Shown: in pieces, positions 17,106 to 26,719 of the stretch
Position numbering within the stretch: the first letter of the stretch is position 1
Layout of the letters: the number at the start of each line of letters is the position of its first letter
Assembly (NCBI RefSeq): GCF_001685355.1
Contig: NZ_CP016438.1
Location: 9,424,001-9,488,000, forward strand
From: Streptomyces lincolnensis
Lineage (GTDB): Bacteria; Actinomycetota; Actinomycetes; Streptomycetales; Streptomycetaceae
Direction of reading: 5' to 3'
Length of the DNA: 64,000 nucleotides
Notes under the pieces: model-generated
What the model was told of the DNA's origin: nothing
The model's input: only the letters and a program-made list of their open reading frames with translations
Databases searched by the model: none
Translations under genes and position numbers: made by a program

Positions 17106-18311
17106 GTGAGCGACGCCGTAGACGGAACGGCCGTGGACGAACTGTCCGCACGGGTACGCAAGGAGGTGGCCCGTCGGGCGGAGCTGCTGTGGGAGGTCGC
17201 GCGGGAACTGCACGCCGACCCGGAGTACGCCTTCGAGGAACACCGGGCCGCCGCGCTGCTGGGCGCGGAGCTCCAGCGCGAGGGATTCGCGGTGGAGCGG
17301 GGCGTGGCCGGACTGCCCACGGCCTTCGTCGCCCGGGCGGGCGCCCGCAGCCGCCCGTCCGTCGCGCTGCTGCTGGAGTACGACGCCCTGCCCGGCCTCG
17401 GGCACGCCTGCGGCCACAATCTGATCGCCGCCGCCGGACTCGGCGCCGCCCTTGTCGCGCGGGCCGTCCTGGACGAGGACGACGGCACGGTCATGGCGGT
17501 GGGCACGCCCGCCGAGGAGGGCGGCGGAGGCAAGGTGGCCGAGGTCGACGCCGGAGTGTTCGACGACGTCGACGCCGCGCTGATGTTCCATCCGGGGGTG
17601 TACAGCTGGCAGTGGGCCCCGCTGACCGCGCAGGCCCAGTACCGGGTCGGCTTCCATGGCCGCGCCGCCCACCCCACCGGCAACCCCACCGAGGGCATCG
17701 ACGCCCTCGCGGCGCTGATCCAGCTGTTCAACACCCTCGCCGTGATCGGACGGCGGCTGCCGGAGGGCTCGCACGTCCAGGGCATCGTCACGGACGGCGG
17801 CCGGGCGACGAACATCGTCCCCGAGTACGCGGAGGGCCTCTTCGGCCTGCGCGCCGCGACGACCACGGCGCTGGAGGACCTCGCGGGGGAACTGCTCACC
17901 TGCGCGCACGGCGTGGCCCGGGCGACCGGAACGACGGCCTCGGTGGTCCGCGCCACGCTCCGCTACGAGCACTTCCGCGACAGCACGGTCCTCTCCGGGC
18001 GGTTCGCCCGGCACCTGGAACGGGCGGGCCTCACCATGACACCGCCCGCACCGGGCGTGTACCTGGGCTCCTCCGACATCGGGAACGTCAGCGGGCGGGT
18101 GCCTGCCATCCACCCCTTCGTCGCGATCATGGGTCCGGACGGTTCCGACCACACACCCGAGTTCGCCGCCGCGGCCGCCTCCGAGCGTGGCCGTCAGGTC
18201 CTGCTGGCGGCCACGGAGGCGCTGGCCTGCACGGCCCTGGACGTGCTGCTGCGCCCGGAGGTACGGGAGCGGGCGTGGATCGACCACGCGACGGGGCTCA
18301 GCCTCGGATGA
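17106..18311 (+). CDS. M20-family amidohydrolase/peptidase
   Basis: This 401-residue metal-dependent hydrolase is of the M20 (aminoacylase / p-aminobenzoyl-glutamate hydrolase) type. Metal-binding motifs include YDALPGLGHACGHNLIAAA, VGTPAEEGGGGKVAEVDAG (catalytic Glu-Glu) and VAIMGPDGSDHTPEFA near the C-terminus. The dimerisation/lid insert is YRVGFHGRAAHPTGNPTEGIDALAALIQLFN. The start is the GTG at 17106, preceded by GGGGAGG; the 47-codon upstream extension is not protein-like. It probably removes an acyl or aminoacyl group from an amide; the exact substrate is not readable. It is convergent with the metallophosphoesterase gene. Confidence 0.88.
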   Translation: MSDAVDGTAVDELSARVRKEVARRAELLWEVARELHADPEYAFEEHRAAALLGAELQREGFAVERGVAGLPTAFVARAGARSRPSVALLLEYDALPGLGHACGHNLIAAAGLGAALVARAVLDEDDGTVMAVGTPAEEGGGGKVAEVDAGVFDDVDAALMFHPGVYSWQWAPLTAQAQYRVGFHGRAAHPTGNPTEGIDALAALIQLFNTLAVIGRRLPEGSHVQGIVTDGGRATNIVPEYAEGLFGLRAATTTALEDLAGELLTCAHGVARATGTTASVVRATLRYEHFRDSTVLSGRFARHLERAGLTMTPPAPGVYLGSSDIGNVSGRVPAIHPFVAIMGPDGSDHTPEFAAAAASERGRQVLLAATEALACTALDVLLRPEVRERAWIDHATGLSLG

Positions 18312-18358
18312 AGCGGCCCGGATGATGCGGGATGACGGGACGAGGTGGTGCGCCTCCG

Positions 18359-19084
18359 TCAGGACGTGTGCAACTGGTACACGTTGAACGCCCGCCGGAT
18401 CACCGGCTGGGCCACGTTCCGCACGCGTACGCCCCCGGCGGTCATCCCGTGCTCCGTGCCCGCGTGGGCGTGTCCGTGGACGGACAGGTCGGCGCCCGCG
18501 GTGTCGATCGCCTCGGCGAGCAGATAGCTGCCGAGGAACGGGTAGATCTCCGGCGGCTCGCCGGCGAGGGTGTCGGCGACGGGGGAGAAGTGGGTGAGGG
18601 CCACCCGCACCTCGCAGTCCTGTTTCCCCAGTTCCTCCAGGGCGGACCGCAGACCGTCCGCGCTGCGCCGGGTGTAGCGCACGAACTCCTTCATCAGCGG
18701 TTCGCCGAACTCCCCGGCGCTGCGTCCGACGAACCCGCCGCCGAAGCCCTTGGTCCCGGCGACGCCGACCCGGGTGCCGCCGCATTCCAGGACCGTTCCC
18801 TCGCCCTCCAGGACCGTCACGCCGGCCTCCTGGAGGATGCCGGTGACCTTCTCGGGCTGTTCGTCGTGGTGGTCGTGGTTGCCGAGCACGGCGACGACGG
18901 GTACCGGCAGCCCCCGTACCTCCTGGGCGACGACGCGGGCCTCCTCCGGGGTGCCGTGCCGGGTGAGGTCCCCGGCCAGGAGCAGCAGGTCGGCGCAGTC
19001 GGGCAGCGTGTCGAAGGCGGGCCGCAGCAGCCCCTGGCTGTCGGGCCCCATGTGGATGTCCCCCACGGCGGCGACGCGGATCAC
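18359..19084 (-). CDS. Calcineurin-like metallophosphoesterase
   Basis: This 241-residue cytoplasmic enzyme has the five phosphoesterase motifs: GDIHMG (DxH), LLLAGDLTRHG (GDxxxxG), VLGNHDHHD (GNHD), ALTHFSP and VHGHAHAG (GHxH). All dimetal ligands are present, so it should be catalytic. Its GTG start overlaps the stop of the BON gene (GTGA), with GAGGAG upstream, so it is translationally coupled to the nucleotidyltransferase-BON pair. The substrate could be a nucleotide or phosphodiester; nothing in the sequence fixes it. Confidence 0.88.
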   Translation of the reverse strand: MIRVAAVGDIHMGPDSQGLLRPAFDTLPDCADLLLLAGDLTRHGTPEEARVVAQEVRGLPVPVVAVLGNHDHHDEQPEKVTGILQEAGVTVLEGEGTVLECGGTRVGVAGTKGFGGGFVGRSAGEFGEPLMKEFVRYTRRSADGLRSALEELGKQDCEVRVALTHFSPVADTLAGEPPEIYPFLGSYLLAEAIDTAGADLSVHGHAHAGTEHGMTAGGVRVRNVAQPVIRRAFNVYQLHTS

Positions 19085-19377
19085 GACAGCTCCTCAGCGT
19101 GATCGGGGGAGGCGTTCTCCGCCACCACCACGTCCGTGTGCACGGCCAGTCCGGCCAGCGCCTCGTCGACGGTCCGCAGCAGGGTCTCCCGGCACTGTGC
19201 GGAGGGCACCGTGCCGCTGACCACGACCGCTCCGGCCCGGATCTCCGCCCGCACGCCCAGTTCGCCGAGTTCCTCGGCGGCGAGGCGGTCGCGCAGATGG
19301 GCGACGCGGTACTCGACGTTCTCCTCGGGGCGGGCGGTCCCGCCGGTGCCCGCGTGCTCCGCGGCGGGCTCGGTCAT
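19081..19377 (-). CDS. Small BON-domain protein
   Basis: This 98-residue acidic protein has one BON-type fold (YRVAHLRDRLAAEELGELGVRAEIRAGAVVVSGTVPSA, then LLRTVDEALAGLAVHTDVVV). The VVVSGTV strand is the family hallmark. There is no signal peptide, so it is cytoplasmic here. It overlaps the nucleotidyltransferase stop by ATGA at its start and the phosphoesterase start by GTGA at its end. BON domains bind phospholipids or act as protein interaction modules; its role between two enzymes is unknown. Confidence 0.75.
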   Translation of the reverse strand: MTEPAAEHAGTGGTARPEENVEYRVAHLRDRLAAEELGELGVRAEIRAGAVVVSGTVPSAQCRETLLRTVDEALAGLAVHTDVVVAENASPDHAEELS

Positions 19378-20084
19378 GGCTGTCCCTCCTTCGGGCGCCG
19401 CTGCCTGTCCGGGCCGGGCGGAATGACCTCCAGCCGTTCCAGGAAGTAGAAGAAGGCGTCCGGCATCGGCGCGTCGCCGCAGGCGCGGCGCACCTCCTCC
19501 CAGTCGACCCGTTCCCGCAGGGTGCGGGCGATCGGCAGGACCGCCCCGAAGTCGCAGTGATGCTCGGAGAACGCGGCCATCAGGCTGTGCACCAGGTCGG
19601 TGGGGGCCAGGACCGGCATGAAGACCGAGTCGACGGACAGTTCCTGGGCCCGCGCCAGCAGTTCCGTCGTGACCGGCTGGTGCGCCAGCTCGAAGATGAG
19701 GTCGACCTGCTGGCCGAGGCAGTTGGCCTTCAGCAGCCAGTCCTCCGGCGGTGTGAACACCTGGAGTCCGGACTCGCGCAGGGTGTCGGCGACGGCGTCC
19801 GCGTCCTCGGGCCGGATGCAGAAGTCGACGTCGTGCTGGAGATTCTGGGCGCCCCCGTGCGCGTACACGGCGACGCTCCCCGCCAGCGCGAACAGGTGCC
19901 CCTTGCGCTTCAGGATCGCCCCGACCTGCTTGGCGGCCTGGAGGATCGCCTGGTTGCGGTCCAGGGGAAGATCACCCGCGAGCACCTCGTTCTGGGGGAC
20001 GAGTTCCGGGTCTCCCGCCGCCAGCCGCAGCTCGGCGACGCCGGCGCGCTGGTCGAGAGCGTTGTCGTCGGCGTGCTGCGCCAT
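19374..20084 (-). CDS. Nucleotidyltransferase-like protein
   Basis: This 236-residue protein has the minimal nucleotidyltransferase signature: ALAGSVAVYAHGGAQNLQHDVDFCI, giving the GS motif plus a DVD carboxylate pair. A third carboxylate may be the Asp in QQVDLIFEL. The rest is helical. The start at 20084 has GGAAAGGGGG upstream; the longer reading frame is Arg/Pro-rich and not protein-like. It heads a three-gene coupled operon with BON and metallophosphoesterase genes, an arrangement that suggests addition and removal of a nucleotidyl or phosphate mark. An antitoxin partner is not seen. Confidence 0.75.
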   Translation of the reverse strand: MAQHADDNALDQRAGVAELRLAAGDPELVPQNEVLAGDLPLDRNQAILQAAKQVGAILKRKGHLFALAGSVAVYAHGGAQNLQHDVDFCIRPEDADAVADTLRESGLQVFTPPEDWLLKANCLGQQVDLIFELAHQPVTTELLARAQELSVDSVFMPVLAPTDLVHSLMAAFSEHHCDFGAVLPIARTLRERVDWEEVRRACGDAPMPDAFFYFLERLEVIPPGPDRQRRPKEGQP

Positions 20085-20331
20085 CGAAGCCCCCTTTCCT
20101 GGTCGGCCCCCGCGCGGTCCCTGCCCGGGGACCGCCGTCGAAGGACCGTGACGGCGAGGGCCGAGTACCCGGGGCGCCGGAATCGACACGAGCACGACGG
20201 GCCGGTGCTGAGCCATCTCTCGGGCCGGCGTGGGCGGACCCGGACCGCAGACGGCCGTTCTGTACCGGCTCGGTGGCGACCTACAGGTCGTATCCCGGCG
20301 TCCCGCGTGCGGAGGCGGCCGCGCCGTCGAG

Positions 20332-20910
20332 TCAGTCGTGCGGGACAATCTTGTGTCCCCACTGCGGACCGACCAGTGCCCACTCCGTGCCCCAGCTGTC
20401 GATGCGCCGCCGGTTCAACCGCCACCGCGCCGCGCCGCCGATGCCGACCACCAGCCCCGACGACGCGAGGGCGGCGGAGGCCCCCAGCAGGGCCGATTCG
20501 ACGGCAGCCTCCCCGCGGCTCGGCGGCTCGGTGGTCAGCTCACCCCGGGCGTCCGTCCAGACCGTCATCCTGGACCCCGCTGCCCTCCCCGCCTTCACCA
20601 ACGTCTTCCCGGTGCGGGTGGAACCGTCCCGGGCGGTCCAACGGACCTTCGCCACTGAGCGGTAGCTGTTCGACGCCGCCTGGGGAGTGCCGGTGAGGAG
20701 GACGGCGCGTACGGCGGTCCGCTCGGCGCGCTGCTGCGCGAAGACACCGTCGGCGGCCCGGCCTGTCACCGCTCCGCAGAGTGTGCCGCCCACAATGATC
20801 AGAGCCCAGACGGCCGTCACGAGCCAGGCATCCAGCACGTCGTCGCGTCGGCGCAGCGGGTTGCTCCGCCACCGCCAGAACCACTGTTCGGTCCTCCGGG
20901 CACCACGCAT
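20332..20910 (-). CDS. Rv1733c-like two-pass membrane protein
   Basis: This 192-residue protein resembles the DosR-regulon membrane protein Rv1733c of Mycobacterium tuberculosis. The N-terminus MRGARRTEQWFWRWRSNPLRRRDDVLDAW is characteristic. TM1 is AWLVTAVWALIIVGGTLCGAV and TM2 is ALLGASAALASSGLVVGIG. Between them is a ~80-residue domain (APPEAR-like loop TARDGSTRTGKTLVKAG, then MTVWTDARGELTTEP). The C-terminus is short and basic. The start at 20910 has GGAG upstream. It is divergent from the nitroreductase, and two DosR-like boxes lie between them. The molecular function is unknown. Confidence 0.85.
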   Translation of the reverse strand: MRGARRTEQWFWRWRSNPLRRRDDVLDAWLVTAVWALIIVGGTLCGAVTGRAADGVFAQQRAERTAVRAVLLTGTPQAASNSYRSVAKVRWTARDGSTRTGKTLVKAGRAAGSRMTVWTDARGELTTEPPSRGEAAVESALLGASAALASSGLVVGIGGAARWRLNRRRIDSWGTEWALVGPQWGHKIVPHD

Positions 20911-20997
20911 CGGTCGGCTCCTTCTCCTTGTCGTCGCTCTCATGAAGGTGGCACCGGGGAAAACCCCCGTGGCAGGGGCCGATCAGACGGCATCCCC

Positions 20998-21043
20998 GGG
21001 CCGATCGGGCCCCGACCTTCCACGGCCGAGGGACCATCGGCCC
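20998..21043. promoter_or_regulatory. Two DosR-like boxes in the Rv1733c/nitroreductase divergent promoter
   Basis: Box A at 20998-21012 is GGGCCGATCGGGCCC. Box B at 21030-21043 is GGGACCATCGGCCC. They lie 88-102 bp upstream of the Rv1733c-like gene and 75-107 bp upstream of the nitroreductase. Box B has the GGGAC half site typical of mycobacterial DosR boxes. Confidence 0.6.
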
Positions 21044-21117
21044 CTCACCACGGCACCGCCGAGCCGCCACCCTCGAAGGCACCAGTACCCCCGACGCCCG
21101 TACGAGAGGAGGCCACG

Positions 21118-22121
21118 ATGCGCAACGCGCCACTTGACGCCGCCACACTGGAAGCCTGCATCTCGGCCGCCGTGGCAGCGCCCTCGTTCTTCAACACCCA
21201 GCCATGGCTCTACCGGCTGGACCCCGAGGCCGTCGCCTTCGAAGTGCGTGCCGTGCCGGAGCGGAGCCTGCGCCAGGCCGATCCCGTGGCACGCGCCCTG
21301 CACCTGTCTGTGGGCGCGTCCGTCTTCAACCTCCGGGTCGCGGTGGCCCACTTCGGCTGGTCGCCTGTCGTCCGACTGCTGCCCCGGCCCGAGGACGCGG
21401 GCCTCCTCGCCACCGTTCGGCTCACGGGTGTCCGTACTGGGCCCACCGGAGGGCACCGCGCCGATCTCTACCCCGCGATCTGGCACCGCCACAGCAGCCG
21501 CTTCCCCTTCTCGGAGAATCCGCTGCCGTCGCATGTCCTCGTGGAACTCGCCGAAGCGGCCCACGCGGAAGGCGCTTCGCTCGTCCTTCCCGAGTCGGCC
21601 GAAACCACCTTCATCTGCTGCGACTGACCGCCGAGGCCGAGCGGCGCAGTCGCGCCGACCCAGGCCGCGGCCTGGAAAGCCGTCGCTGGGTGCACAAGGA
21701 TGTGAACGATCCCGCCGACATCGGTCTCCCGCAGTCGGTACTCGGTCCGCAGGACGCGCGTGAACACCTCCCCATGCGTGACTTCACCGCGCAACGCCAT
21801 CCGGAACGGCTGGTCGCGCAGGACTTCGAGACCAGCCCGGTCATCGCCCTGCTGACGACCACACACGACCGCCGCACCGATTGGCTGCGGGGCGGGGAGG
21901 CACTCGAGCACATCCTGCTGGTGGCCACGGCGCACGGGGTGCGAGCCTCCTTGATGCACCAGCCGATGGAATGGCCGGATCTGCGGCGCATGCTGAGCCC
22001 CGCCCCCGACCACACCGGACACGCGCAGATGCTGATCCGTCTCGGCTACGGCCCGGAGGGCCTCGCCACGCCACGACGTGCACCCGACGCGGTGTTCGAG
22101 GTGAGGCCGCCGAACCGATGA
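21118..22121 (+). pseudogene. Acg-family NAD(P)H nitroreductase, frameshifted
   Basis: The N-terminal half (21118-21627) reads MRNAPLDAATLEACISAAVAAPSFFNTQPWLYRLD, the FMN-binding PS.(F/H)N.QPW motif of Acg-type nitroreductases (the mycobacterial DosR regulon contains homologues). It stops at TGA 21625-21627. The rest of the domain continues in the +2-related frame from about 21600 (LTAEAERRSRADPGRGLESRRWV, ETSPVIALLTTTHDRRTDWLRGGEALEHILLVATAHGVRAS) to 22121. One indel near 21597-21610 explains it. The full product would be ~333 residues, normal for the family. Either the gene is newly inactive or the base is a sequencing error. Confidence 0.85.
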
Positions 22122-22226
22122 CTGCGCCCTCGCACAGGTCATGACCGGCCCGGCAGCCAGCCCGGCCCGTGCCCCACGGCCCGCCCAGCCGTCCCGTTCC
22201 GCCAGGGGCCGCTCGCCGGTGGGAAC

Positions 22227-22240
22227 GGGCCCCATGGCCC
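22227..22240. promoter_or_regulatory. DosR-like box (GGGCCCCATGGCCC)
   Basis: This is a 14-bp inverted repeat with GGGCC and GGCCC half sites and a 4-bp spacer. It lies ~168 bp upstream of the universal stress protein at 22408. Confidence 0.5.
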
Positions 22241-22407
22241 CTCTCCGTGCTCTCCTGCCCGGCCGACGATGAGACGCATACCGCGGCACCGGGTGAAGCA
22301 CGGTGGCCATGTACTCCTACGACTGGCCTTCGCCCGAAGAGTCCTCGTGCGTGTCGAGTCCGAACTGATCACGGGCCGTGAGCTCGTCGAGAGAAGAGAA
22401 GAGCGAC

Positions 22408-23238
22408 ATGAACTCGCAGTACGTGGTCGTCGGAGTGGACGGCTCGACCGTGGCCGTGCGCGCCCTGGACCGGGCCGCGAAGGAAGCGGTACGGCGCGGC
22501 GCCACGTTGCGCGTCGTGTATGCCGTGCCCGACCGGGACGAGGCCGGGCCGATACTGGCGTCGTCCGCCGCACGGATACACGCCCAGCATCCCGGCCTGC
22601 CGGTCGTCACCCGGGCGTCCGAAGGCGGCGCGGCACGCGCGCTGCTGCGCGAGAGCGGGGGCACCGCGCTCACCGTGGTCGGCAACCGCGGGTTCGGAGC
22701 GTTCAGCGGTCTGCTCTTCGGCTCGGTGAGTCTGCGACTGGCCGCGAGCATCCGCGGCCCGCTGCTCGTCGTACGGGGCGATCACCGGTGCGACGACGGC
22801 CGAGAGGTGCTGCTGGGCCTGGAGAGCGACGCCGACGCGGACGCGGCGGTCTACGCCTTCCAGGAGGCCGAGCGGCGTGGTACCCGGCTGCGTGTCCTGC
22901 ACTCCTGGACCCACCGGCGCATCGCGCCCGAACTACCCTCCCCGGTGCCCGCGACCAGTCCCGGACAGCGCGAACTCGCCCTGCGCGACGCGGCCGAGGA
23001 GGCCGTACCGCGCTTCACCATGGCCGAGCTGCACGACCGCTACCCCGAGGTCGCGATCGAGACCCGTACGGTCCGCACCGGCCCCGCCCACGCGCTGCTC
23101 GAAGCCACCGGTGAGGCCGGACTCGTGGTCATCGGCGTCCACCGCCACAGTGACCGGTTGCGTCCACGCCTGGGCCCGGTCGCCCTCACCCTCCTGCACC
23201 GTTCCCACTGCCCGGTGGCCGTGGTGCCCACAGGATGA
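22408..23238 (+). CDS. Tandem universal stress protein (USP)
   Basis: This 276-residue protein has two USP domains. Domain 1 opens [35 protein letters not shown] and ends with [23 protein letters not shown], an ATP-binding G-x2-G-x9-GS pattern. Domain 2 opens [26 protein letters not shown] and ends [35 protein letters not shown], with a degenerate nucleotide motif. The ATG at 22408 follows GAGAAGAG. It lies just upstream of phosphoketolase (~110 bp) and may be cotranscribed. In actinobacteria such tandem USPs are hypoxia/NO-induced ATP-binding proteins. Confidence 0.9.
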   Translation: MNSQYVVVGVDGSTVAVRALDRAAKEAVRRGATLRVVYAVPDRDEAGPILASSAARIHAQHPGLPVVTRASEGGAARALLRESGGTALTVVGNRGFGAFSGLLFGSVSLRLAASIRGPLLVVRGDHRCDDGREVLLGLESDADADAAVYAFQEAERRGTRLRVLHSWTHRRIAPELPSPVPATSPGQRELALRDAAEEAVPRFTMAELHDRYPEVAIETRTVRTGPAHALLEATGEAGLVVIGVHRHSDRLRPRLGPVALTLLHRSHCPVAVVPTG

Positions 23239-23262
23239 CCGGAACGACCGGCCCACAGGGAT

Positions 23263-23276
23263 GGCCCGGTCGGCCC
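23263..23276. promoter_or_regulatory. Possible DosR-like box (GGCCCGGTCGGCCC)
   Basis: The right half site is perfect and the left half site has one mismatch. It lies ~75 bp upstream of the phosphoketolase start, inside a longer imperfect dyad (ACAGGG...CCCTGT). Confidence 0.45.
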
Positions 23277-23350
23277 TGTCGGGTCCCGGTGGGCGGGAGC
23301 AGGGTGGGGAGACGTACACCCTCGACTCCCGCCCCGGAAGGGAACCCGAC

Positions 23351-25735
23351 ATGTCCGCCGACCCACAGCAGGCGCCCACCGCACTGACGGACGACGAGCT
23401 GAGGACGCTGGATGCCCACTGGCGTGCCGCGAACTACCTGTCCGTCGGCCAGATCTACCTCATGGGGAACCCCCTGCTGACCGAGCCGCTGAGCCCGGAG
23501 CACGTCAAGCCGCGGCTGCTCGGCCACTGGGGTACCTCGCCCGGGCTGAACCTGGTGCACACCCACCTCAACCGTGTCATCAAGGCCCGTGGCCAGGACG
23601 CCCTGTGCATCTGGGGCCCTGGGCACGGCGGTCCCGCGGTGCTCGCCAACTCCTGGCTGGAGGGCAGCTACAGCGAGACGTATCCCGATGTCTCGCGGGA
23701 CGCGGCCGGCATGGACAGGCTGTTCCGGCAGTTCTCCTTCCCCGGCGGCGTGCCCAGCCACGTCGCCCCCGAGACACCCGGCTCCATCCACGAGGGCGGC
23801 GAACTCGGCTACTCGCTCGCGCATGCCTACGGGGCTGCCCTGGACAACCCCGACCTGCTGGTCGCCTGCGTGATCGGCGACGGCGAGGCGGAGACCGGGC
23901 CGCTGGCCGCCTCCTGGCACTCCAACAAGTTCCTCGACCCGGTCCACGACGGCGCCGTGTTGCCGATCCTGCACCTGAACGGCTACAAGATCGCCAATCC
24001 GACCGTACTGTCCCGCATTCCCGAGCACGAGCTCGACGAGCTGCTGAGGGGATACGGCCATTCCCCGATCCACGTCACCGGCGACGACCCGATGACCGTG
24101 CACCGGGCGATGGCCGCCGCGATGGACGACGCCCTGGACCGCATCGGCTTCCTCCAGCGCAGCGCGCGTGAGGACGGCGTCTCCGAGCGGTCGCACTGGC
24201 CGGTGATCGTGCTGCGTACCCCCAAGGGCTGGACCGGCCCCGCCGAGGTCGACGGACTGCCGGTGGAGGGCACGTGGCGCTCCCACCAGGTCCCGCTGTC
24301 CGCCGTACGCGACAACCCGGAGCACCTGCGGCAGCTGGAGGCCTGGCTGCGCTCCTACAAGCCCCGGGAACTCTTCGACGAGCACGGCCGCCCCCGTGAG
24401 CAGGTGCTGGCCTGCGTCCCCGAGGGCGCCCGCCGCCTGGGGTCCACCCCGCACGCCAACGGCGGGCTCCTGCTGCGCGAACTGCCGCTGCCCCCGCTGG
24501 ATCGGTACGCCGTCCCCGTGGACAAACCCGGCGCGACCCTGCACGAGCCCACCCGGGTCCTCAGCGACCTGCTGGAACACGTCATGCACGCCACCCATGG
24601 GCGCCGTGATTTCCGGATCGTGGGTCCGGACGAGACCGCGTCCAACCGGCTCCAGGCCGTGTTCGACGCGAGCGGCAAAGCCTGGCAGGCACAGACGCTC
24701 CCGGTGGACGAACACCTGGACCGGCACGGCCGGGTGATGGAGATCCTCTCCGAACACACCTGCCAGGGCTGGCTGGAGGGCTATCTCCTGACCGGTCGGC
24801 ACGGACTGTTCTCCTGCTACGAGGCCTTCGTCCACATCGTCGACTCGATGGTCAACCAGCACATCAAGTGGCTGCGCGTCACCCGCCGGCTGCCCTGGCG
24901 TGCCCCGATCGCCTCCCTCAACTACCTGCTCACCTCCCACGTGTGGCGCCAGGACCACAACGGCTTCTCCCACCAGGACCCCGGGTTCATCGACCACGTC
25001 CTCAACAAGAGCCCCGAGGTCGTCCGCGTCTACCTGCCGCCGGACGCCAACACCCTGCTGTCGGTGGCGGACCACGTGCTGCGCAGCCGCGACTACGTCA
25101 ACGTCGTAGTCGCGGGCAAGCAGCCCTGCTTCGACTGGCTGTCCATGGAGCAGGCGAAGGTGCACTGTGCGCGGGGCGCCGGCATCTGGGACTGGGCCGG
25201 CACGGAGAACGGCGAGCGGGAGCCGGACGTGGTGCTCGCCTGCGCCGGCGACGTGCCCACCCAGGAGGTACTGGCCGCCGCCCAGCTGCTGCGCGTCCAT
25301 CTGCCCGAGCTGTCCGTGCGGGTCGTCAACGTCGTCGACCTGGCCCGGCTGCTGCCCGCCGAGGAGCACCCGCACGGCATGCCCGACGCGGAGTACGACG
25401 CCCTGTTCACCCGTGACAAGCAGGTGATCTTCGCCTACCACGGGTACCCCTGGCTGATCCACCGCCTGGCCTACCGGCGCGCCGGTCACCACAACCTTCA
25501 TGTGCGTGGCTACAAGGAGATCGGCACCACGACCACGCCGTTCGACATGATCGTCCGCAACGATCTCGACCGCTACCGCCTGGTCATGGACGTCATCGAC
25601 CGTGTGCCCGGACTCGCGGTGCGCGCCGCCGTCCTGCGCCAGCGGATGGAGGACACCCGGCTTCGTCACCACGCGTGGATCCGTGAGTACGGCACCGACC
25701 TGCCCGAGGTCGCCGACTGGACCTGGGACGGCTGA
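23351..25735 (+). CDS. xfp: Phosphoketolase (xylulose-5-phosphate / fructose-6-phosphate)
   Basis: This 794-residue cytoplasmic thiamine-diphosphate enzyme makes acetyl phosphate from xylulose-5-P or fructose-6-P. Family hallmarks are [55 protein letters not shown], the ThDP motif [19 protein letters not shown], and [19 protein letters not shown]. Length is normal for XFP. The start is the ATG at 23351 with GGAAGGG upstream; the long upstream reading frame is a shadow of the USP gene. Acetyl phosphate can yield ATP with acetate kinase, which fits the energy-sparing theme of the neighbouring genes. Confidence 0.95.
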   Translation: MSADPQQAPTALTDDELRTLDAHWRAANYLSVGQIYLMGNPLLTEPLSPEHVKPRLLGHWGTSPGLNLVHTHLNRVIKARGQDALCIWGPGHGGPAVLANSWLEGSYSETYPDVSRDAAGMDRLFRQFSFPGGVPSHVAPETPGSIHEGGELGYSLAHAYGAALDNPDLLVACVIGDGEAETGPLAASWHSNKFLDPVHDGAVLPILHLNGYKIANPTVLSRIPEHELDELLRGYGHSPIHVTGDDPMTVHRAMAAAMDDALDRIGFLQRSAREDGVSERSHWPVIVLRTPKGWTGPAEVDGLPVEGTWRSHQVPLSAVRDNPEHLRQLEAWLRSYKPRELFDEHGRPREQVLACVPEGARRLGSTPHANGGLLLRELPLPPLDRYAVPVDKPGATLHEPTRVLSDLLEHVMHATHGRRDFRIVGPDETASNRLQAVFDASGKAWQAQTLPVDEHLDRHGRVMEILSEHTCQGWLEGYLLTGRHGLFSCYEAFVHIVDSMVNQHIKWLRVTRRLPWRAPIASLNYLLTSHVWRQDHNGFSHQDPGFIDHVLNKSPEVVRVYLPPDANTLLSVADHVLRSRDYVNVVVAGKQPCFDWLSMEQAKVHCARGAGIWDWAGTENGEREPDVVLACAGDVPTQEVLAAAQLLRVHLPELSVRVVNVVDLARLLPAEEHPHGMPDAEYDALFTRDKQVIFAYHGYPWLIHRLAYRRAGHHNLHVRGYKEIGTTTTPFDMIVRNDLDRYRLVMDVIDRVPGLAVRAAVLRQRMEDTRLRHHAWIREYGTDLPEVADWTWDG

Positions 25736-25750
25736 ACGGGCCCGCCGACG

Positions 25751-25786
25751 GGGACGTTCGGCCCCACGGCGAGGGGCCGGCGGCCC
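25751..25786. promoter_or_regulatory. Tandem DosR-like boxes upstream of the DoxX-like gene
   Basis: Box 1 at 25751-25764 is GGGACGTTCGGCCC. Box 2 at 25773-25786 is GGGGCCGGCGGCCC, part of a 17-bp near-perfect dyad. Their centres are 22 bp apart, two helical turns, as in tandem DosR sites. The downstream gene starts at 25876. Confidence 0.65.
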
Positions 25787-25875
25787 CTGCGATCCGGCCG
25801 ACGCGAGCGGGACATTGAAGAGGCGACGAGGGTCATGGAGACCCGCGAGCGTCACCCTTGGAGGGGATGAGCATC

Positions 25876-26493
25876 ATGGCAGTCCACGACCACCCGCACC
25901 GCCAGTTGGGATTCCGGTTCCCGTCCCGGCGCAGGGCCGGTACGGCCACTGCCGAGACCTCGACGGCGGCGGCGACAGCTGCCCGGGCGCACGTCTTCGC
26001 CGGGCTGCGGCTGCTGACCGGATTCGTCTTCCTGTGGGCGTTCCTCGACAAGACCTTCGGGTTCGGCTACGCGACGCAGTCGGGCAAGGGCTGGATCGAC
26101 GGCGGCTCGCCGACGAGGGGATTCCTCAGCGGCGTGGCCGCCGGACCGATGGAGTCCACGTTCCACGACTGGGCCGGAGCGGCCTGGGCGGACTGGCTGT
26201 TCATGCTCGGCCTGCTCGCCGTCGGTCTCGCCCTGATCGCGGGCATCGGACTGCGGCTCGCCGCGGTCGCCGGCACCGCGATGATGGCGCTGATGTGGAT
26301 CGCGGAGTGGCCGCCGGCCAAGCACCTGTCGGACGGGTCGCCGAGCATGTCGACCAACCCGTTCGCCGAATACCACGTCGTCTACGCCGTGGTCCTGATC
26401 GCCCTCGCGGTCGCGGGCGCCGGTGCCACCTGGGGTCTCGGCAGGGCCTGGGCACGGCTGCCCCTCGTCAGCCGCAACCGCTGGCTGCTGTGA
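25876..26493 (+). CDS. DoxX-family membrane protein
   Basis: This 205-residue inner-membrane protein has four hydrophobic helices: [63 protein letters not shown] and [22 protein letters not shown]. The FLWAFLDK and WIAEWPP regions fit DoxX-type thiol/quinone-associated membrane proteins. The N-terminal ~45 residues are basic and cytoplasmic. The ATG at 25876 is preferred because GGAGGGG lies at suitable spacing; an ATG nine bases upstream is too close. It is flanked by tandem DosR-like boxes and a strong terminator, so it is probably transcribed alone. Confidence 0.82.
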   Translation: MAVHDHPHRQLGFRFPSRRRAGTATAETSTAAATAARAHVFAGLRLLTGFVFLWAFLDKTFGFGYATQSGKGWIDGGSPTRGFLSGVAAGPMESTFHDWAGAAWADWLFMLGLLAVGLALIAGIGLRLAAVAGTAMMALMWIAEWPPAKHLSDGSPSMSTNPFAEYHVVYAVVLIALAVAGAGATWGLGRAWARLPLVSRNRWLL

Positions 26494-26508
26494 CCCGCGT
26501 GCTCGTCG

Positions 26509-26548
26509 GACCGGGGCACCTCCGCTCTTCGGCGGAGGTGCCCCGGTC
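26509..26548 (+). terminator. Strong hairpin terminator after the DoxX-like gene
   Basis: This is a perfect 17-bp stem (arms 26509-26525 and 26532-26548) with the 6-nt loop TCTTCG, beginning 16 bp after the stop codon. There is no U-tract, as is common in high-G+C actinobacteria. Confidence 0.85.
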
Positions 26549-26588
26549 GTTCGTGCGCGGCCGCCGGGGAGCGGCGCTCGGGCCGACG

Positions 26589-26602
26589 GGGCCCATCGGC
26601 CC
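26589..26602. promoter_or_regulatory. DosR-like box (GGGCCCATCGGCCC) upstream of pflB
   Basis: This 14-bp inverted repeat, GGGCC-CATC-GGCCC, has perfect half sites. It lies ~118 bp upstream of the pyruvate formate-lyase start. Confidence 0.65.
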
Positions 26603-26719
26603 ACAGACGGGGACGGATGGCGTGTCCGGACTGCGCCGACAGGCCCTCCTCTCGGGCATCACGAGCGACGAGCATCGAAAGCGCAGAAGTTCAGGTGCGG
26701 AGCGAGGGAGAGAGCGGCG

